Counted from the stretch's first letter, positions 1-6,435 are shown. The stretch: DNA of 12,910 nucleotides from Ectothiorhodospiraceae bacterium (GCA_029263635.1 JAJUFY010000029.1:1-12910); one strand, 5' to 3'. Notes: a model not told the origin generated them from the letters alone. Numbers and translations are program-made.

Positions 1-1
1 C

Positions 2-172
2 CCCGACGTCATCCAGTGGGCGCCCGGCCTGCCCAAGACCCGCTCGGGCAAGATCATGCGCCGCATCCTGCGCAAGGTCGCCGCCAACGAGATCGACACC
101 CTCGGCGATACCTCCACCCTCGCCGATCCCAGCGTGGTCGACGACCTCATCGCCAACCGCGTCAACCGCTGA
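2..172 (+). CDS. acs: Acetyl-CoA synthetase, C-terminal end (partial)
   Basis: This is the last 56 codons of an AMP-forming acetyl-CoA synthetase whose start lies left of the window. The enzyme turns acetate, ATP and CoA into acetyl-CoA in the cytoplasm. The visible fragment holds the family's C-terminal motif PKTRSGKIMRRILR (fragment residues 11-24). Its SGK lysine is the catalytic lysine that Pat acetylates and CobB deacetylates in Salmonella Acs. The tail GDTSTLADPSVVDDLI is also typical of Acs rather than of propionyl-CoA synthetase or other acyl-CoA ligases, although a fragment this short leaves some doubt. The frame ends with TGA just before an intrinsic terminator, so acs is the last gene of its transcript. 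The sodium symporter about 2 kb downstream could supply its substrate. Confidence 0.9.
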   Translation, partial: PDVIQWAPGLPKTRSGKIMRRILRKVAANEIDTLGDTSTLADPSVVDDLIANRVNR

Positions 173-193
173 TCGCCTCAGCGGCAACAGCCA

Positions 194-222
194 CGCCCCG
201 GCCCAGTGCCGGGGCGTTTTTT
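194..222 (+). terminator. Intrinsic terminator after acs
   Basis: The perfect 9-bp GC-rich stem CGCCCCGGC (194-202) / GCCGGGGCG (208-216) encloses a 5-nt loop and is followed at once by six T residues (217-222). It starts 21 nt past the acs stop codon, a textbook rho-independent terminator for the + strand. Confidence 0.92.
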
Positions 223-397
223 ATCCCCCGCCACGGCAACCGCGCAGCCCCTGCAGCTGGCTGCCGTAGCCGGCACGATCACTCGCCGATAGACCACACC
301 TTTCCGGACCGCCGTCGGTTCTTGCTGTCCCGCCCTGCCCTGCTCAGCCGGCAAGGCAGCCATTCGGGAAACGGTACCCAGCCGTCCAACAGGCGTT

Positions 398-403
398 TAT
401 GAT
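398..403 (+). promoter_or_regulatory. Possible -10 element of purT promoter
   Basis: TATGAT matches the sigma-70 -10 consensus at 5 of 6 positions. It would start transcription near 410, about 20 nt before the purT ATG and just ahead of its Shine-Dalgarno. No good -35 is seen at the right spacing (TACCCA at 375-380 is only 3 of 6), so the call is weak. The rest of the 223-429 gap shows nothing else I can support. Confidence 0.3.
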
Positions 404-429
404 GAGCCTTCCTGTGCGGAGGTTTGAGC

Positions 430-1611
430 ATGGTCACGATCGGCACGCCCCTGACTCCCACTGCCACCAAGGTCCTGCTGCTCGGCTCCGGCGAACTCGG
501 CAAGGAAGTGGCCATCGAGCTGCAACGCTTCGGCGTCGAGGTCATCGCCGTCGACCGTTACGACCACGCGCCGGCCATGCAGGTCGCCCATCGCTCGCAC
601 ACCATTTCCATGCTCGACCCCCAGGCGCTGCGCCAGGTGATCGAGGCCGAGCGCCCCGACCTGATCGTGCCCGAAGTGGAAGCCATCGCCACCGCCACCC
701 TGGTGGAACTGGAAGCCGAAGGCTACCGGGTGATCCCTACCGCTCGCGCCGCGCACCTCACCATGAACCGGGAAGGCATTCGCCGCCTGGCGGCGGAGGA
801 ACTGCAACTGCCGACCTCGCCCTACTGGTTCGCCGCATCCCCGGAGGACTACCGCCGCGCGGTCGCCGAGATCGGACTGCCCTGCGTGGTGAAGCCGATC
901 ATGAGCTCGTCCGGCAAGGGGCAGAGCCTGGTCCGCAGCGAGGCCGACATCGAGCCTGCCTGGCAGTATGCGCAGCAGGGCGGCCGGGCCGGCGGCGGCA
1001 AGGTCATCGTCGAAGGCTTCGTCGAGTTCGACTACGAGATCACCCTGCTGACCGTCCGCGCCGTCAACGGCACGCATTTCTGCGCGCCGATCGGCCATCG
1101 CCAGGAACGCGGCGATTACCGCGAATCCTGGCAGCCGCAGCCGATGTCAGAGGCGGCGCTGGCGGAAGCGCAGCGCATCGCCGGCGCTGTCACCGACAGC
1201 CTTGGTGGCTACGGCGTGTTCGGCGTGGAATTCTTCGTGCGCGGCGACACCGTGTATTTCAGCGAGGTCTCGCCGCGGCCCCACGATACCGGCCTGGTGA
1301 CGCTGATCTCGCAGGACCTGAGCGAATTCGCGCTCCATGCCCGCGCCATCCTCGGCCTGCCTGTCCCCACGATCCGCCAGCACGGCCCGGCCGCCTCGGC
1401 CGTGATTCTGGTCGCCGGCGATTCCGACCGGGTGCAGTTCCGCGGCCTGGACCGCGCGCTCGCCGCGCCCGATACCCAGCTCCGCTTGTTCGGCAAGCCC
1501 GAGGTCCGCGGCGAACGCCGCCTGGGGGTGGCCCTGGCGCTGGGCAAGGACATCGAGGAGGCGAGAGCCAGGGCAGCGGCGGCCGCCGGCGCTGTCGAGC
1601 CGGTGCTGTAG
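430..1611 (+). CDS. purT: Formate-dependent phosphoribosylglycinamide formyltransferase (PurT, GAR transformylase 2)
   Basis: PurT is a cytoplasmic ATP-grasp enzyme. It makes formylglycinamide ribonucleotide from GAR, formate and ATP, the folate-independent third step of purine synthesis. The 393 residues align almost end to end with my memory of E. coli PurT (392 aa). Landmarks are LLGSGELGKEVAIE (17-30, GAR-binding N-terminal fold), DRYDHAPAM (42-50), TMNREGIRRLAAEELQLPTS (111-130), the ATP-grasp lysine K155 and loop SSSGKGQ (159-165), and the metal-binding glutamates E267 and E279 in GVE...SEVSPRPHDTG. The ATG at 430 is chosen because GGAGG (418-422) lies 7 nt upstream; an in-frame TTG at 424 would be only 1 nt from it. 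The gene appears to be transcribed alone, between the acs terminator and the sigma-54 region. No key residue is missing. Confidence 0.97.
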   Translation: MVTIGTPLTPTATKVLLLGSGELGKEVAIELQRFGVEVIAVDRYDHAPAMQVAHRSHTISMLDPQALRQVIEAERPDLIVPEVEAIATATLVELEAEGYRVIPTARAAHLTMNREGIRRLAAEELQLPTSPYWFAASPEDYRRAVAEIGLPCVVKPIMSSSGKGQSLVRSEADIEPAWQYAQQGGRAGGGKVIVEGFVEFDYEITLLTVRAVNGTHFCAPIGHRQERGDYRESWQPQPMSEAALAEAQRIAGAVTDSLGGYGVFGVEFFVRGDTVYFSEVSPRPHDTGLVTLISQDLSEFALHARAILGLPVPTIRQHGPAASAVILVAGDSDRVQFRGLDRALAAPDTQLRLFGKPEVRGERRLGVALALGKDIEEARARAAAAAGAVEPVL

Positions 1612-1669
1612 CCGACCCGGCCCCGGCATTGGCGGCCGGCAGCGGAAAGACGAACAGGATGGCTGGCAC

Positions 1670-1719
1670 GAAAGGTAACACCACAGGAAGTGTTACCTTT
1701 CAAAACACGCCGTTGTTAC
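1670..1719 (+). promoter_or_regulatory. Putative upstream activator sites (CbrB-like) for the sigma-54 promoter
   Basis: A perfect 12-bp inverted repeat, GAAAGGTAACAC (1670-1681) / GTGTTACCTTTC (1690-1701), has an 8-nt spacer; its arm centres are about 20 bp (two helical turns) apart. A third copy of the half-site, TGTTACC, lies at 1714-1720. The repeat centre is about 133 bp upstream of the predicted sigma-54 start, a typical distance for an enhancer-binding protein. From memory, the pseudomonad activator CbrB uses several GTAAC/GTTAC-type subsites with variable spacing; the assignment to CbrB is inference. The palindrome could instead act as a weak terminator for purT (stop at 1611), but no run of T follows it. 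Confidence 0.6.
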
Positions 1720-1761
1720 CCCTCGCCACACCGCCGCCCCGCCTGAACCATCACAATCATG

Positions 1762-1774
1762 CAACCTTATGATT
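1762..1774 (-). promoter_or_regulatory. Possible IHF-binding site
   Basis: Read on the minus strand this is AATCAT-AAGG-TTG, which matches the IHF consensus WATCAANNNNTTR at all but one fixed position. It lies between the activator repeats and the -24 element, where DNA bending is needed at many sigma-54 promoters. The motif is short and degenerate, so the position carries most of the weight. Confidence 0.4.
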
Positions 1775-1792
1775 GACCAAAAGAATCAGGGA

Positions 1793-1807
1793 TGGCCCGA
1801 TACTTGC
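1793..1807 (+). promoter_or_regulatory. Sigma-54 (RpoN) promoter, -24/-12 element
   Basis: TGGCCCG-ATAC-TTGC differs from the consensus TGGCACG-N4-TTGC at a single base. The essential GG (1794-1795) and GC (1806-1807) are separated by exactly 10 nt. Transcription would begin near 1819, about 370 nt upstream of the DUF4212 gene, with no other + strand gene in between. The DUF4212/symporter operon is therefore the likely target, and activation would require an enhancer-binding protein. Confidence 0.75.
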
Positions 1808-1818
1808 TTATAAAGCTG

Positions 1819-2186
1819 GCAATAAAAACAAAGCAGGCGCTCTGGATGACCCGAAGGGATCTGCGCATCGCCAGCAGCATCTTCACGGTCGACGGGAACA
1901 ACGCCTGCACCGAAACCTCGCCACAGGGGGGTGGGGCTTGCAGCCTGGAGGAGGAATCGGCGAATGCTTTCTGATCGGCGCTCTGTCGACCGGCTTCCCA
2001 GGCGGGTAATTTTCTAGCCAGGCCGAACCTGGATTTTCGACGGGAAGGAACTCATCGATCACCCAGTCAAATTCGGCCAATGGCAGTCATGAATTGCATG
2101 CGACCAGAGGAGACAGAACTTACCGTTGAGATTTCATAAGCTCTCACTGCTGCCATAACTAGTAAAAAACGGAGGAGAGGCCTCTT
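1819..2186 (+). other. Long untranslated leader (or sRNA) downstream of the sigma-54 promoter
   Basis: This stretch has no convincing gene. It begins with an A-rich tract at 1821-1832 that reads as four consecutive AAN triplets, the form bound by Hfq/Crc in pseudomonads; shorter AAN runs occur at 1897-1902 (AACAAC) and at 2164-2169, just before the ribosome-binding site. Small hairpins are possible, for example CCC-GAA-GGG inside a CTGG/CCAG stem at about 1843-1875. A 5-bp hairpin CCAGG (2018-2022) / CCTGG (2028-2032) followed by ATTTT is a poor candidate terminator that would define a transcript of about 220 nt. Otherwise the region would be an unusually long mRNA leader. It matches no riboswitch class that I recognise. 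Confidence 0.4.
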
Positions 2187-2510
2187 ATGTCTAACGAAGT
2201 CACTGAACGGGTCATGGCCAGCCCGAAGACCGGGCAGAACGGCAACGGGCTCAGAGAAATCACCGAGCGGGACGAGGCTTATTGGGCCGCCAACCTGCGC
2301 CTGATCATGTTCTGCATTTCGATCTGGGCGCTGGTGTCCTATGGCTTTGGCATCCTGCTGCGCCCGCTCCTGATGGGCATCAATGTCGGTGGTGCTGACC
2401 TTGGTTTCTGGTTTGCCCAGCAAGGCTCCATCCTGACTTTCCTCGCGCTCGTGTTCTTCTATTCCTGGCGAATGAACGAGCTGGACAAGAAGTTCGGCAT
2501 GGAGGACTAA
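2187..2510 (+). CDS. DUF4212 protein, small subunit of sodium:solute symporter
   Basis: This 107-residue membrane protein belongs to the DUF4212 family, which is almost always encoded directly before a VC_2705-type sodium:solute symporter and is taken to be its small subunit. A hydrophilic N-terminus (1-30) leads to the conserved entry RDEAYWAANLRLI (28-40). Two membrane helices follow at about 37-59 and 73-93, then a short charged cytoplasmic tail. The role resembles that of the DUF485 partner of ActP, but the two families differ in sequence. The ATG is preceded by a strong GGAGGAGAGG at 2171-2180, next to an A-rich run that could take part in Hfq/Crc control. The stop is followed 3 nt later by the symporter ATG, so the two are translationally linked. 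Confidence 0.93.
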   Translation: MSNEVTERVMASPKTGQNGNGLREITERDEAYWAANLRLIMFCISIWALVSYGFGILLRPLLMGINVGGADLGFWFAQQGSILTFLALVFFYSWRMNELDKKFGMED

Positions 2511-2513
2511 TTG

Positions 2514-4280
2514 ATGAGCCAGTTCGTCATCAACTTTATTTTCGTCCTGGGCACATTCGCCGTATATACGGGAATTGCTGTCTGGGCCCGCGCACGCTCC
2601 ACCCGCGAGTTCTATATCGCCGGCGGTGAGGTGCATCCGGTCCTCAACGGTATGGCGACCGCGGCCGACTGGCTGTCGGCGGCCTCGTTCATCTCGGTTG
2701 CCGGCCTGATCTCGGTCGGTTACGTCAACTCGGCCTTCATCATGGGCTGGACCGGCGGTTACGTGCTGCTCGCGACCCTGCTGGCACCGTACCTGCGCCG
2801 CTTCGGCACCTACACCGTGCCCGACTTCGTCGGTAAGCGGTATGTGAGCAAGTCGGCTCGCGTCATCGCCGTGATCTGCCTGATCGTCATCTCCCTGACC
2901 TACGTTATCGGGCAGATGACCGGCGCCGGCGTGGCCTTCGCCCGCTTCCTGGAGGTCAGCGTCGAAGCCGGCCTGATCATCTCGGCGGCGGTGGTCTTCC
3001 TCTACGCCGTGCTTGGCGGCATGAAGGGCGTGACCTACACCCAGGTCGCCCAGTATGTCGTGCTGATCCTGGCGTTCACGATTCCGGCCATCTATCTGTC
3101 GCTAATGATGACCGGTCACTTCCTGCCGCAGACCGGCCTGTTCGGCAAGCACGCCGCTTCCGGCATGCCGTTGCTGCAGAAGCTCGACCAGGTGGTCCGC
3201 GACCTGGGCTTCCAGGACTACACGGCGGATGTCTCCAACAAGTGGAACATGTTCCTGTTCACCCTGACCCTGATGGTCGGTACCGCAGGCCTGCCCCACA
3301 TCATCATCCGCTTCTTCACCGTGCCGAACATCCGCGATGCGCGCTGGTCCGCCGGCTGGGCGCTGACCTTCATCGCGCTGTTCTACACCACGGTTCCCGG
3401 CCTGGCCGCCATGTCCCGCCTGAACCTGCTGGAGACCGTCTATCCGGACGGCACCGACCAGCCGTCGCTGGTGTATGAAGAGCGCCCGGAGTGGTTCAAG
3501 AACTGGGAAATCACCGGTCTTCTCAAGTTTGAAGACAAGAACGGTGACGGCCGCATCCAGTTCTACAACGCCGCCAACGAGACCTTCGCCTCCACCACGG
3601 CGGCCGAGCGGGGCTGGACCGGCAACGAGCTGACCGTGAACAACGACATCCTGGTGCTGGCGCTGCCCGAGATCGCCAACATGCCGATGTGGCTGATCGG
3701 CCTGATGGCGGCCGGCGGTATCGCCGCGGCGCTGTCGACGGCATCGGGCCTGCTGCTGGCGATTTCTTCCGCGGTCAGTCACGACTTGCTGAAGAACACG
3801 CTGCTGCCCGACCTGTCGGATAAGCAGGAGATGTTGTACGCCCGACTCTCGATGGTTGGCGCCATCTTCGTTGCCACCTGGCTGGGCCTGAATCCGCCCG
3901 GCTTCGCGGCACAGACAGTGGCGCTTGCGTTCGGCATGGCCGCGGCCACGCTGTTCCCGACCATCGCCCAGGGCATCTTCAACAAGCGCATGAACAGCAA
4001 GGGCGCGATCGCGGGCATGCTGGCCGGTGCGTTTGTTACGGTCGGTTACATCTTCATGTACCTCGGCTTCTTCTTCATCCCGGACACCAACGTGTTCCCG
4101 AACACGCCGGAGCACTGGATCCTGGGTATCTCCCCGCTGTCGGTGGGCGTGATCGGCGCGATCACCAACTTCATCGTTGGTACGCTGGTCTCGCTGGCGA
4201 CCGAAGAGCCGACGGCAGAGATTCAGGACATGGTCCGTCGGGTGCGTTACCCGGGTTCCACTGGCCGGTCGGCCACCTAA
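2514..4280 (+). CDS. Sodium:solute symporter, VC_2705 subfamily (ActP/SLC5-like large subunit)
   Basis: A 588-residue inner-membrane transporter of the sodium:solute symporter (SSS/SLC5) family, with about 13 predicted helices. Family hallmarks include the N-terminal FYIAGG, then NGMATAADWLSAASFISVAGLI (TM1 region of the LeuT fold, lining the sodium and substrate site), GWTGGYVLLA, YTVPDFVGKRY and AAALSTASGLLLAISSAVSHDLL (late sodium-site helix). The subfamily is distinguished by its DUF4212 partner and by a long extra-membrane insert near residues 300-380. That insert contains an EF-hand-like loop, DKNGDGRIQFYN (341-352). Related carriers move acetate, pyruvate or other short monocarboxylates; nearby acs supports such a substrate, but sequence alone does not fix it. 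The ATG at 2514 is chosen because GGAGG (2501-2505) lies 8 nt upstream; a TTG at 2511 is the less likely alternative. A strong terminator follows. Confidence 0.94.
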   Translation: MSQFVINFIFVLGTFAVYTGIAVWARARSTREFYIAGGEVHPVLNGMATAADWLSAASFISVAGLISVGYVNSAFIMGWTGGYVLLATLLAPYLRRFGTYTVPDFVGKRYVSKSARVIAVICLIVISLTYVIGQMTGAGVAFARFLEVSVEAGLIISAAVVFLYAVLGGMKGVTYTQVAQYVVLILAFTIPAIYLSLMMTGHFLPQTGLFGKHAASGMPLLQKLDQVVRDLGFQDYTADVSNKWNMFLFTLTLMVGTAGLPHIIIRFFTVPNIRDARWSAGWALTFIALFYTTVPGLAAMSRLNLLETVYPDGTDQPSLVYEERPEWFKNWEITGLLKFEDKNGDGRIQFYNAANETFASTTAAERGWTGNELTVNNDILVLALPEIANMPMWLIGLMAAGGIAAALSTASGLLLAISSAVSHDLLKNTLLPDLSDKQEMLYARLSMVGAIFVATWLGLNPPGFAAQTVALAFGMAAATLFPTIAQGIFNKRMNSKGAIAGMLAGAFVTVGYIFMYLGFFFIPDTNVFPNTPEHWILGISPLSVGVIGAITNFIVGTLVSLATEEPTAEIQDMVRRVRYPGSTGRSAT

Positions 4281-4303
4281 TAACCTCGCTGAGGTTTGAC
4301 TCG

Positions 4304-4335
4304 AGTGGGCTTTCTTATGAAAGCCCACTTTTTTT
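4304..4335 (+). terminator. Intrinsic terminator after the symporter
   Basis: The perfect 11-bp stem AGTGGGCTTTC (4304-4314) / GAAAGCCCACT (4319-4329) has a TTAT tetraloop and runs into seven T residues (4329-4335). It lies 24 nt beyond the symporter stop and only about 30 nt before the next start codon, so it should uncouple the small membrane protein downstream. Confidence 0.94.
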
Positions 4336-4365
4336 GGGAAACCCCCGTTTCTTCGGAGAACAATC

Positions 4366-4869
4366 TTGGTCTGGCATCTGTTCGCCGTATTGATCATGGG
4401 TGTTTGTGCAGGCGGATTCATGTTCTTCCTGCGCAAGCTCTCGCGCAACCGCCTGCCCAAATGGCCGATTTCGGTTTCGGCTGCGGCAGCCATGTTCGGC
4501 TACCTCGCCTACTACGACTACACCTGGTTCGAGTTCAAGTCCGGGCTGATGCCGAGCGACACCGTCATTGTCGCGACCCAGAACAACAGGAGCTTTTTAA
4601 AGCCCTGGAGCTACATCAAGCCGGCAACCAATGTTTTCACGGTGTTTGACGGGCGCAGCAAGACCACCGTGCAGGACGGCGAGACACTGGTTGAATACTA
4701 TCTCTACACCTTCTACAAGGATCCCGTCGAAGGCGTGAAGACCCGGTCGTACCTGATGAATTGCACGCGTATGGAGCGGGCGTCTTTCGACAAGGAAAAG
4801 CCGGAGCAGATGCCCAGGATAGAGAAAATCGGCCATTCCGACCTGATGTATCAGACGCTCTGCCTGTAA
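4366..4869 (+). CDS. Hypothetical membrane protein, two N-terminal helices
   Basis: I do not recognise this 167-residue protein. Two hydrophobic segments (about 3-22 and 33-50) flank a short basic loop (RKLSRNRLPKW), which suggests a hairpin anchor with the loop in the cytoplasm. The second helix ends in YYDYTWFEF. The remaining 115 or so residues are soluble, rich in aromatic and charged residues, with two cysteines (in MNCTRM and at the C-terminal TLCL) and probably mostly beta structure. Codon use is like its neighbours, so it looks like a real gene. The start is TTG, supported by GGAG (4355-4358) 7 nt upstream; the next in-frame ATG, at 4396, would cut into the first helix. It follows the symporter in the same direction but behind a strong terminator. 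A role linked to the symporter is only a guess from position. Confidence 0.75.
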   Translation: MVWHLFAVLIMGVCAGGFMFFLRKLSRNRLPKWPISVSAAAAMFGYLAYYDYTWFEFKSGLMPSDTVIVATQNNRSFLKPWSYIKPATNVFTVFDGRSKTTVQDGETLVEYYLYTFYKDPVEGVKTRSYLMNCTRMERASFDKEKPEQMPRIEKIGHSDLMYQTLCL

Positions 4870-4934
4870 AGCTTTCGGGGTTGGCCGGCGAGCCCCGCCA
4901 TTTCCTCAGCACTGCCCGGCAGCGGCCAAGAAGC

Positions 4935-4956
4935 TGAGCCCTACGCCCGGGGCTCA
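4935..4956. terminator. Hairpin between convergent genes
   Basis: The 7-bp stem TGAGCCC (4935-4941) / GGGCTCA (4950-4956) with an 8-nt loop lies in the 203-bp gap between the small membrane protein and the convergent cytochrome b561. Neither strand has a T-run after it, so it is at best a weak terminator. A second small hairpin, CCGCC-TTCACA-GGCGG, lies near 5031-5046. Nothing else was found in this gap. Confidence 0.3.
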
Positions 4957-5072
4957 TGCGCGCGTTCGGTAACACAACGGCCGGGCATCGACCGGACCGC
5001 CCGCGAGCGGCATGTTGCTGCCCGCAGCATGGCCGCCTTCACAGGCGGGCACGGCGCCCCAGACGCCAGTTC

Positions 5073-5789
5073 TTACAATCTCCCCAGCAGGACGACCGCC
5101 AGCACCGCCACGCCCAGCAGCAGCGCGGCCAGCCAGAGCGGCGCCCAACGCAGCCCTGCGGCCATATCGGCCGGGACCTTGCCGCGGCCGGTGACCATCG
5201 CCCGGATCAGGTTCTGGCCGCGCAACAGGTACACCAGGTTCGCGGCCACATGCACAGCCACGGCTACCAGCAGCAGATCGAACAGCCGGCCGTGCAGCGC
5301 GGTGAGCCGCGAGGACGTGGCGCTGTCGACCAGGTGCGCCAGCGGTCCTTCGGAAAACAGCTCGTCGTTGGCGAACAGCCCGGTACCGCTCTGCAATAGC
5401 AGCAGGACCAGCAGCAGCAGCACCATCAGGCCACCTGCCGGATTATGGCCGGCGACCGCCGGCGGTCGGCCGCCCAGCACCTCTTTCAGGTAACCGAGAA
5501 CCGCCCGCGGGCCGCGGACGAACGCCGAGAACCGGGCAGTGGTAGAGCCCACCACGCCCCACAGCAGGCGGAACACGACCAGGGCAAGAACCGCCTGCCC
5601 GAACAGCATGTGCAGGTCCATGTTGGTAAGGAACAGCGTCTTGCCGCCGGGCAGCGGCAGGCTCAGATCCAGCCCGCCCCATCTGCCGGTCGCCCACAGC
5701 AGAGCGAACAGCAGCACCAGCAACCAGTGGAACAGGCGGACCGGCAGATCCCAGATCCGTGCCGAGCCCGTGATCGTGTCCGTCGTCAT
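5073..5789 (-). CDS. Cytochrome b561-family diheme membrane protein
   Basis: A 238-residue inner-membrane cytochrome b of the bacterial b561 / Ni-Fe hydrogenase b-subunit type. It passes electrons between the quinone pool and soluble or periplasmic partners. The N-terminus RIWDLPVRLFHW (11-22) is the family signature and supplies H21. H60 (in DLHMLFGQ), H166 (in ALHGRLFD) and H180 (in VAVHVAAN) are the other likely heme ligands, by analogy with the family. Four core helices lie near 19-36, 60-80, 119-139 and 166-195, and a fifth hydrophobic helix sits at the C-terminus (about 215-235). The ATG at 5789 is chosen; an in-frame GTG at 5807 would add six residues but has no good Shine-Dalgarno. 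The gene starts just after the cytochrome c' stop, so the two form one operon and are probable redox partners. Confidence 0.92.
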   Translation of the reverse strand: MTTDTITGSARIWDLPVRLFHWLLVLLFALLWATGRWGGLDLSLPLPGGKTLFLTNMDLHMLFGQAVLALVVFRLLWGVVGSTTARFSAFVRGPRAVLGYLKEVLGGRPPAVAGHNPAGGLMVLLLLVLLLLQSGTGLFANDELFSEGPLAHLVDSATSSRLTALHGRLFDLLLVAVAVHVAANLVYLLRGQNLIRAMVTGRGKVPADMAAGLRWAPLWLAALLLGVAVLAVVLLGRL

Positions 5790-5807
5790 GCGTGCCAGCC
5801 CTGCCAC

Positions 5808-6245
5808 TCAGCCCTTGGTCTTGAAGGCGTCGTGGCAGCTCTTGCAGGACCTGCCGACCTGCCCCATGGCCGCGCGCATGGCCCGCTGGTCGTTGGCGGC
5901 GACGGCCTCGGCAAAGGCGTCGGAGGCCTGCTTGAGCGCCTTGGCATCCTTGGCGAACCGCTCCCAGTCGGTCCATATTTCCGGCTTGGCGGTGCTCTTG
6001 CTGTCGAGCGCGCGTTCCTTGAAGACCGTCTCGGTGAACGCCGCGGTGGCGGCCAGCGCCTGTGCATGCGCCGCGAGCTGGTCCCGATGCGGCACCTCGC
6101 CCTTCATGATCGCCGCGATCGAGCCCATATGGCCGCCTAGCGCCCGCATCTGATCCTGGCGATACTTGATCACCGCATCGGCGGCCCAGGCGGAGCCGGC
6201 GACGGCAAGGGCAGCGACGAGAACGACAGGCTTCAGCAAACGCAT
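5808..6245 (-). CDS. Cytochrome c' (periplasmic four-helix heme protein)
   Basis: A 145-residue precursor of class II cytochrome c (cytochrome c'). Residues 1-22 form a Sec signal peptide ending in SAWA-AD. The mature part is a helical bundle with the N-terminal motif IKYRQDQMRALGGHM and the C-terminal heme-attachment site CKSCH (C134, C137, H138). Both the placement of the heme site and the length are typical of the family. Cytochromes c' have a five-coordinate heme that binds NO and CO and are linked to nitric-oxide tolerance during low-oxygen or denitrifying growth. The ATG at 6245 has a GGAG 8 nt upstream and places the signal peptide at the terminus; the open frame extends upstream to 6326, but that part has no signal-peptide logic. 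It is first gene of a two-gene operon with the b561, with an FNR/ANR-like box upstream. Confidence 0.94.
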   Translation of the reverse strand: MRLLKPVVLVAALAVAGSAWAADAVIKYRQDQMRALGGHMGSIAAIMKGEVPHRDQLAAHAQALAATAAFTETVFKERALDSKSTAKPEIWTDWERFAKDAKALKQASDAFAEAVAANDQRAMRAAMGQVGRSCKSCHDAFKTKG

Positions 6246-6321
6246 GCGTAGTACTCCGTTGGAATTGTTGGGAAAAGCCGGCAGACAAGGGTGTAAGTCG
6301 GCCGGCTCGGGGTGACCGCGC

Positions 6322-6363
6322 AGCATAGAGCAAACGACATCGGCCAGTGCTGATACAGGTCAA
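6322..6363 (-). promoter_or_regulatory. Putative FNR/ANR-dependent promoter of the cytochrome c' operon
   Basis: On the minus strand TTGAC-CTGT-ATCAG (6363-6350) matches the FNR/ANR consensus TTGAT-N4-ATCAA with one mismatch in each half. Its centre is 41.5 bp upstream of a start site near 6315. For that start site, TATGCT (6327-6322; 4 of 6 against TATAAT) sits exactly at -12 to -7. This is the class II FNR arrangement and suits a cytochrome c' gene. The + strand shows no comparable -10 for the divergent gene at 6436. Confidence 0.5.
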
Positions 6364-6435
6364 GCTTTGAGGCTGCCGCAAGCGACTGCCCGGCGGGCAA
6401 GCTGACCGATCAGCCGACGCCGACTGGAGACAGAC

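Noticed and set aside
399..1772. Long plus-strand open frame (457 codons) overlapping purT in another frame
   Set aside because: purT is a near full-length match to a known enzyme with its own ribosome-binding site; the other frame is low-complexity Arg/Pro-rich sequence.
1792..1974. Open frame of 60 codons starting MARYLLIKLAIK in the gap before DUF4212
   Set aside because: Its ATG lies inside the -24 element of the sigma-54 promoter and so would not be on that transcript; it has no ribosome-binding site and no family resemblance.
1819..2037. A classical CrcZ/CrcY RNA gene
   Set aside because: Only one strong A-rich motif is present where CrcZ-type RNAs carry several, and the terminator is weak; kept only as a hypothesis in the findings.
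3102..4493. Long minus-strand open frame (463 codons) opposite the symporter
   Set aside because: It reads antisense through the symporter and its terminator, is rich in Gln, Arg and His, and shows no domain.
4969..4976. Another GGTAACAC half-site, in the gap before cytochrome b561
   Set aside because: A lone 8-base match between two convergent genes with no promoter nearby; chance is the simpler explanation.
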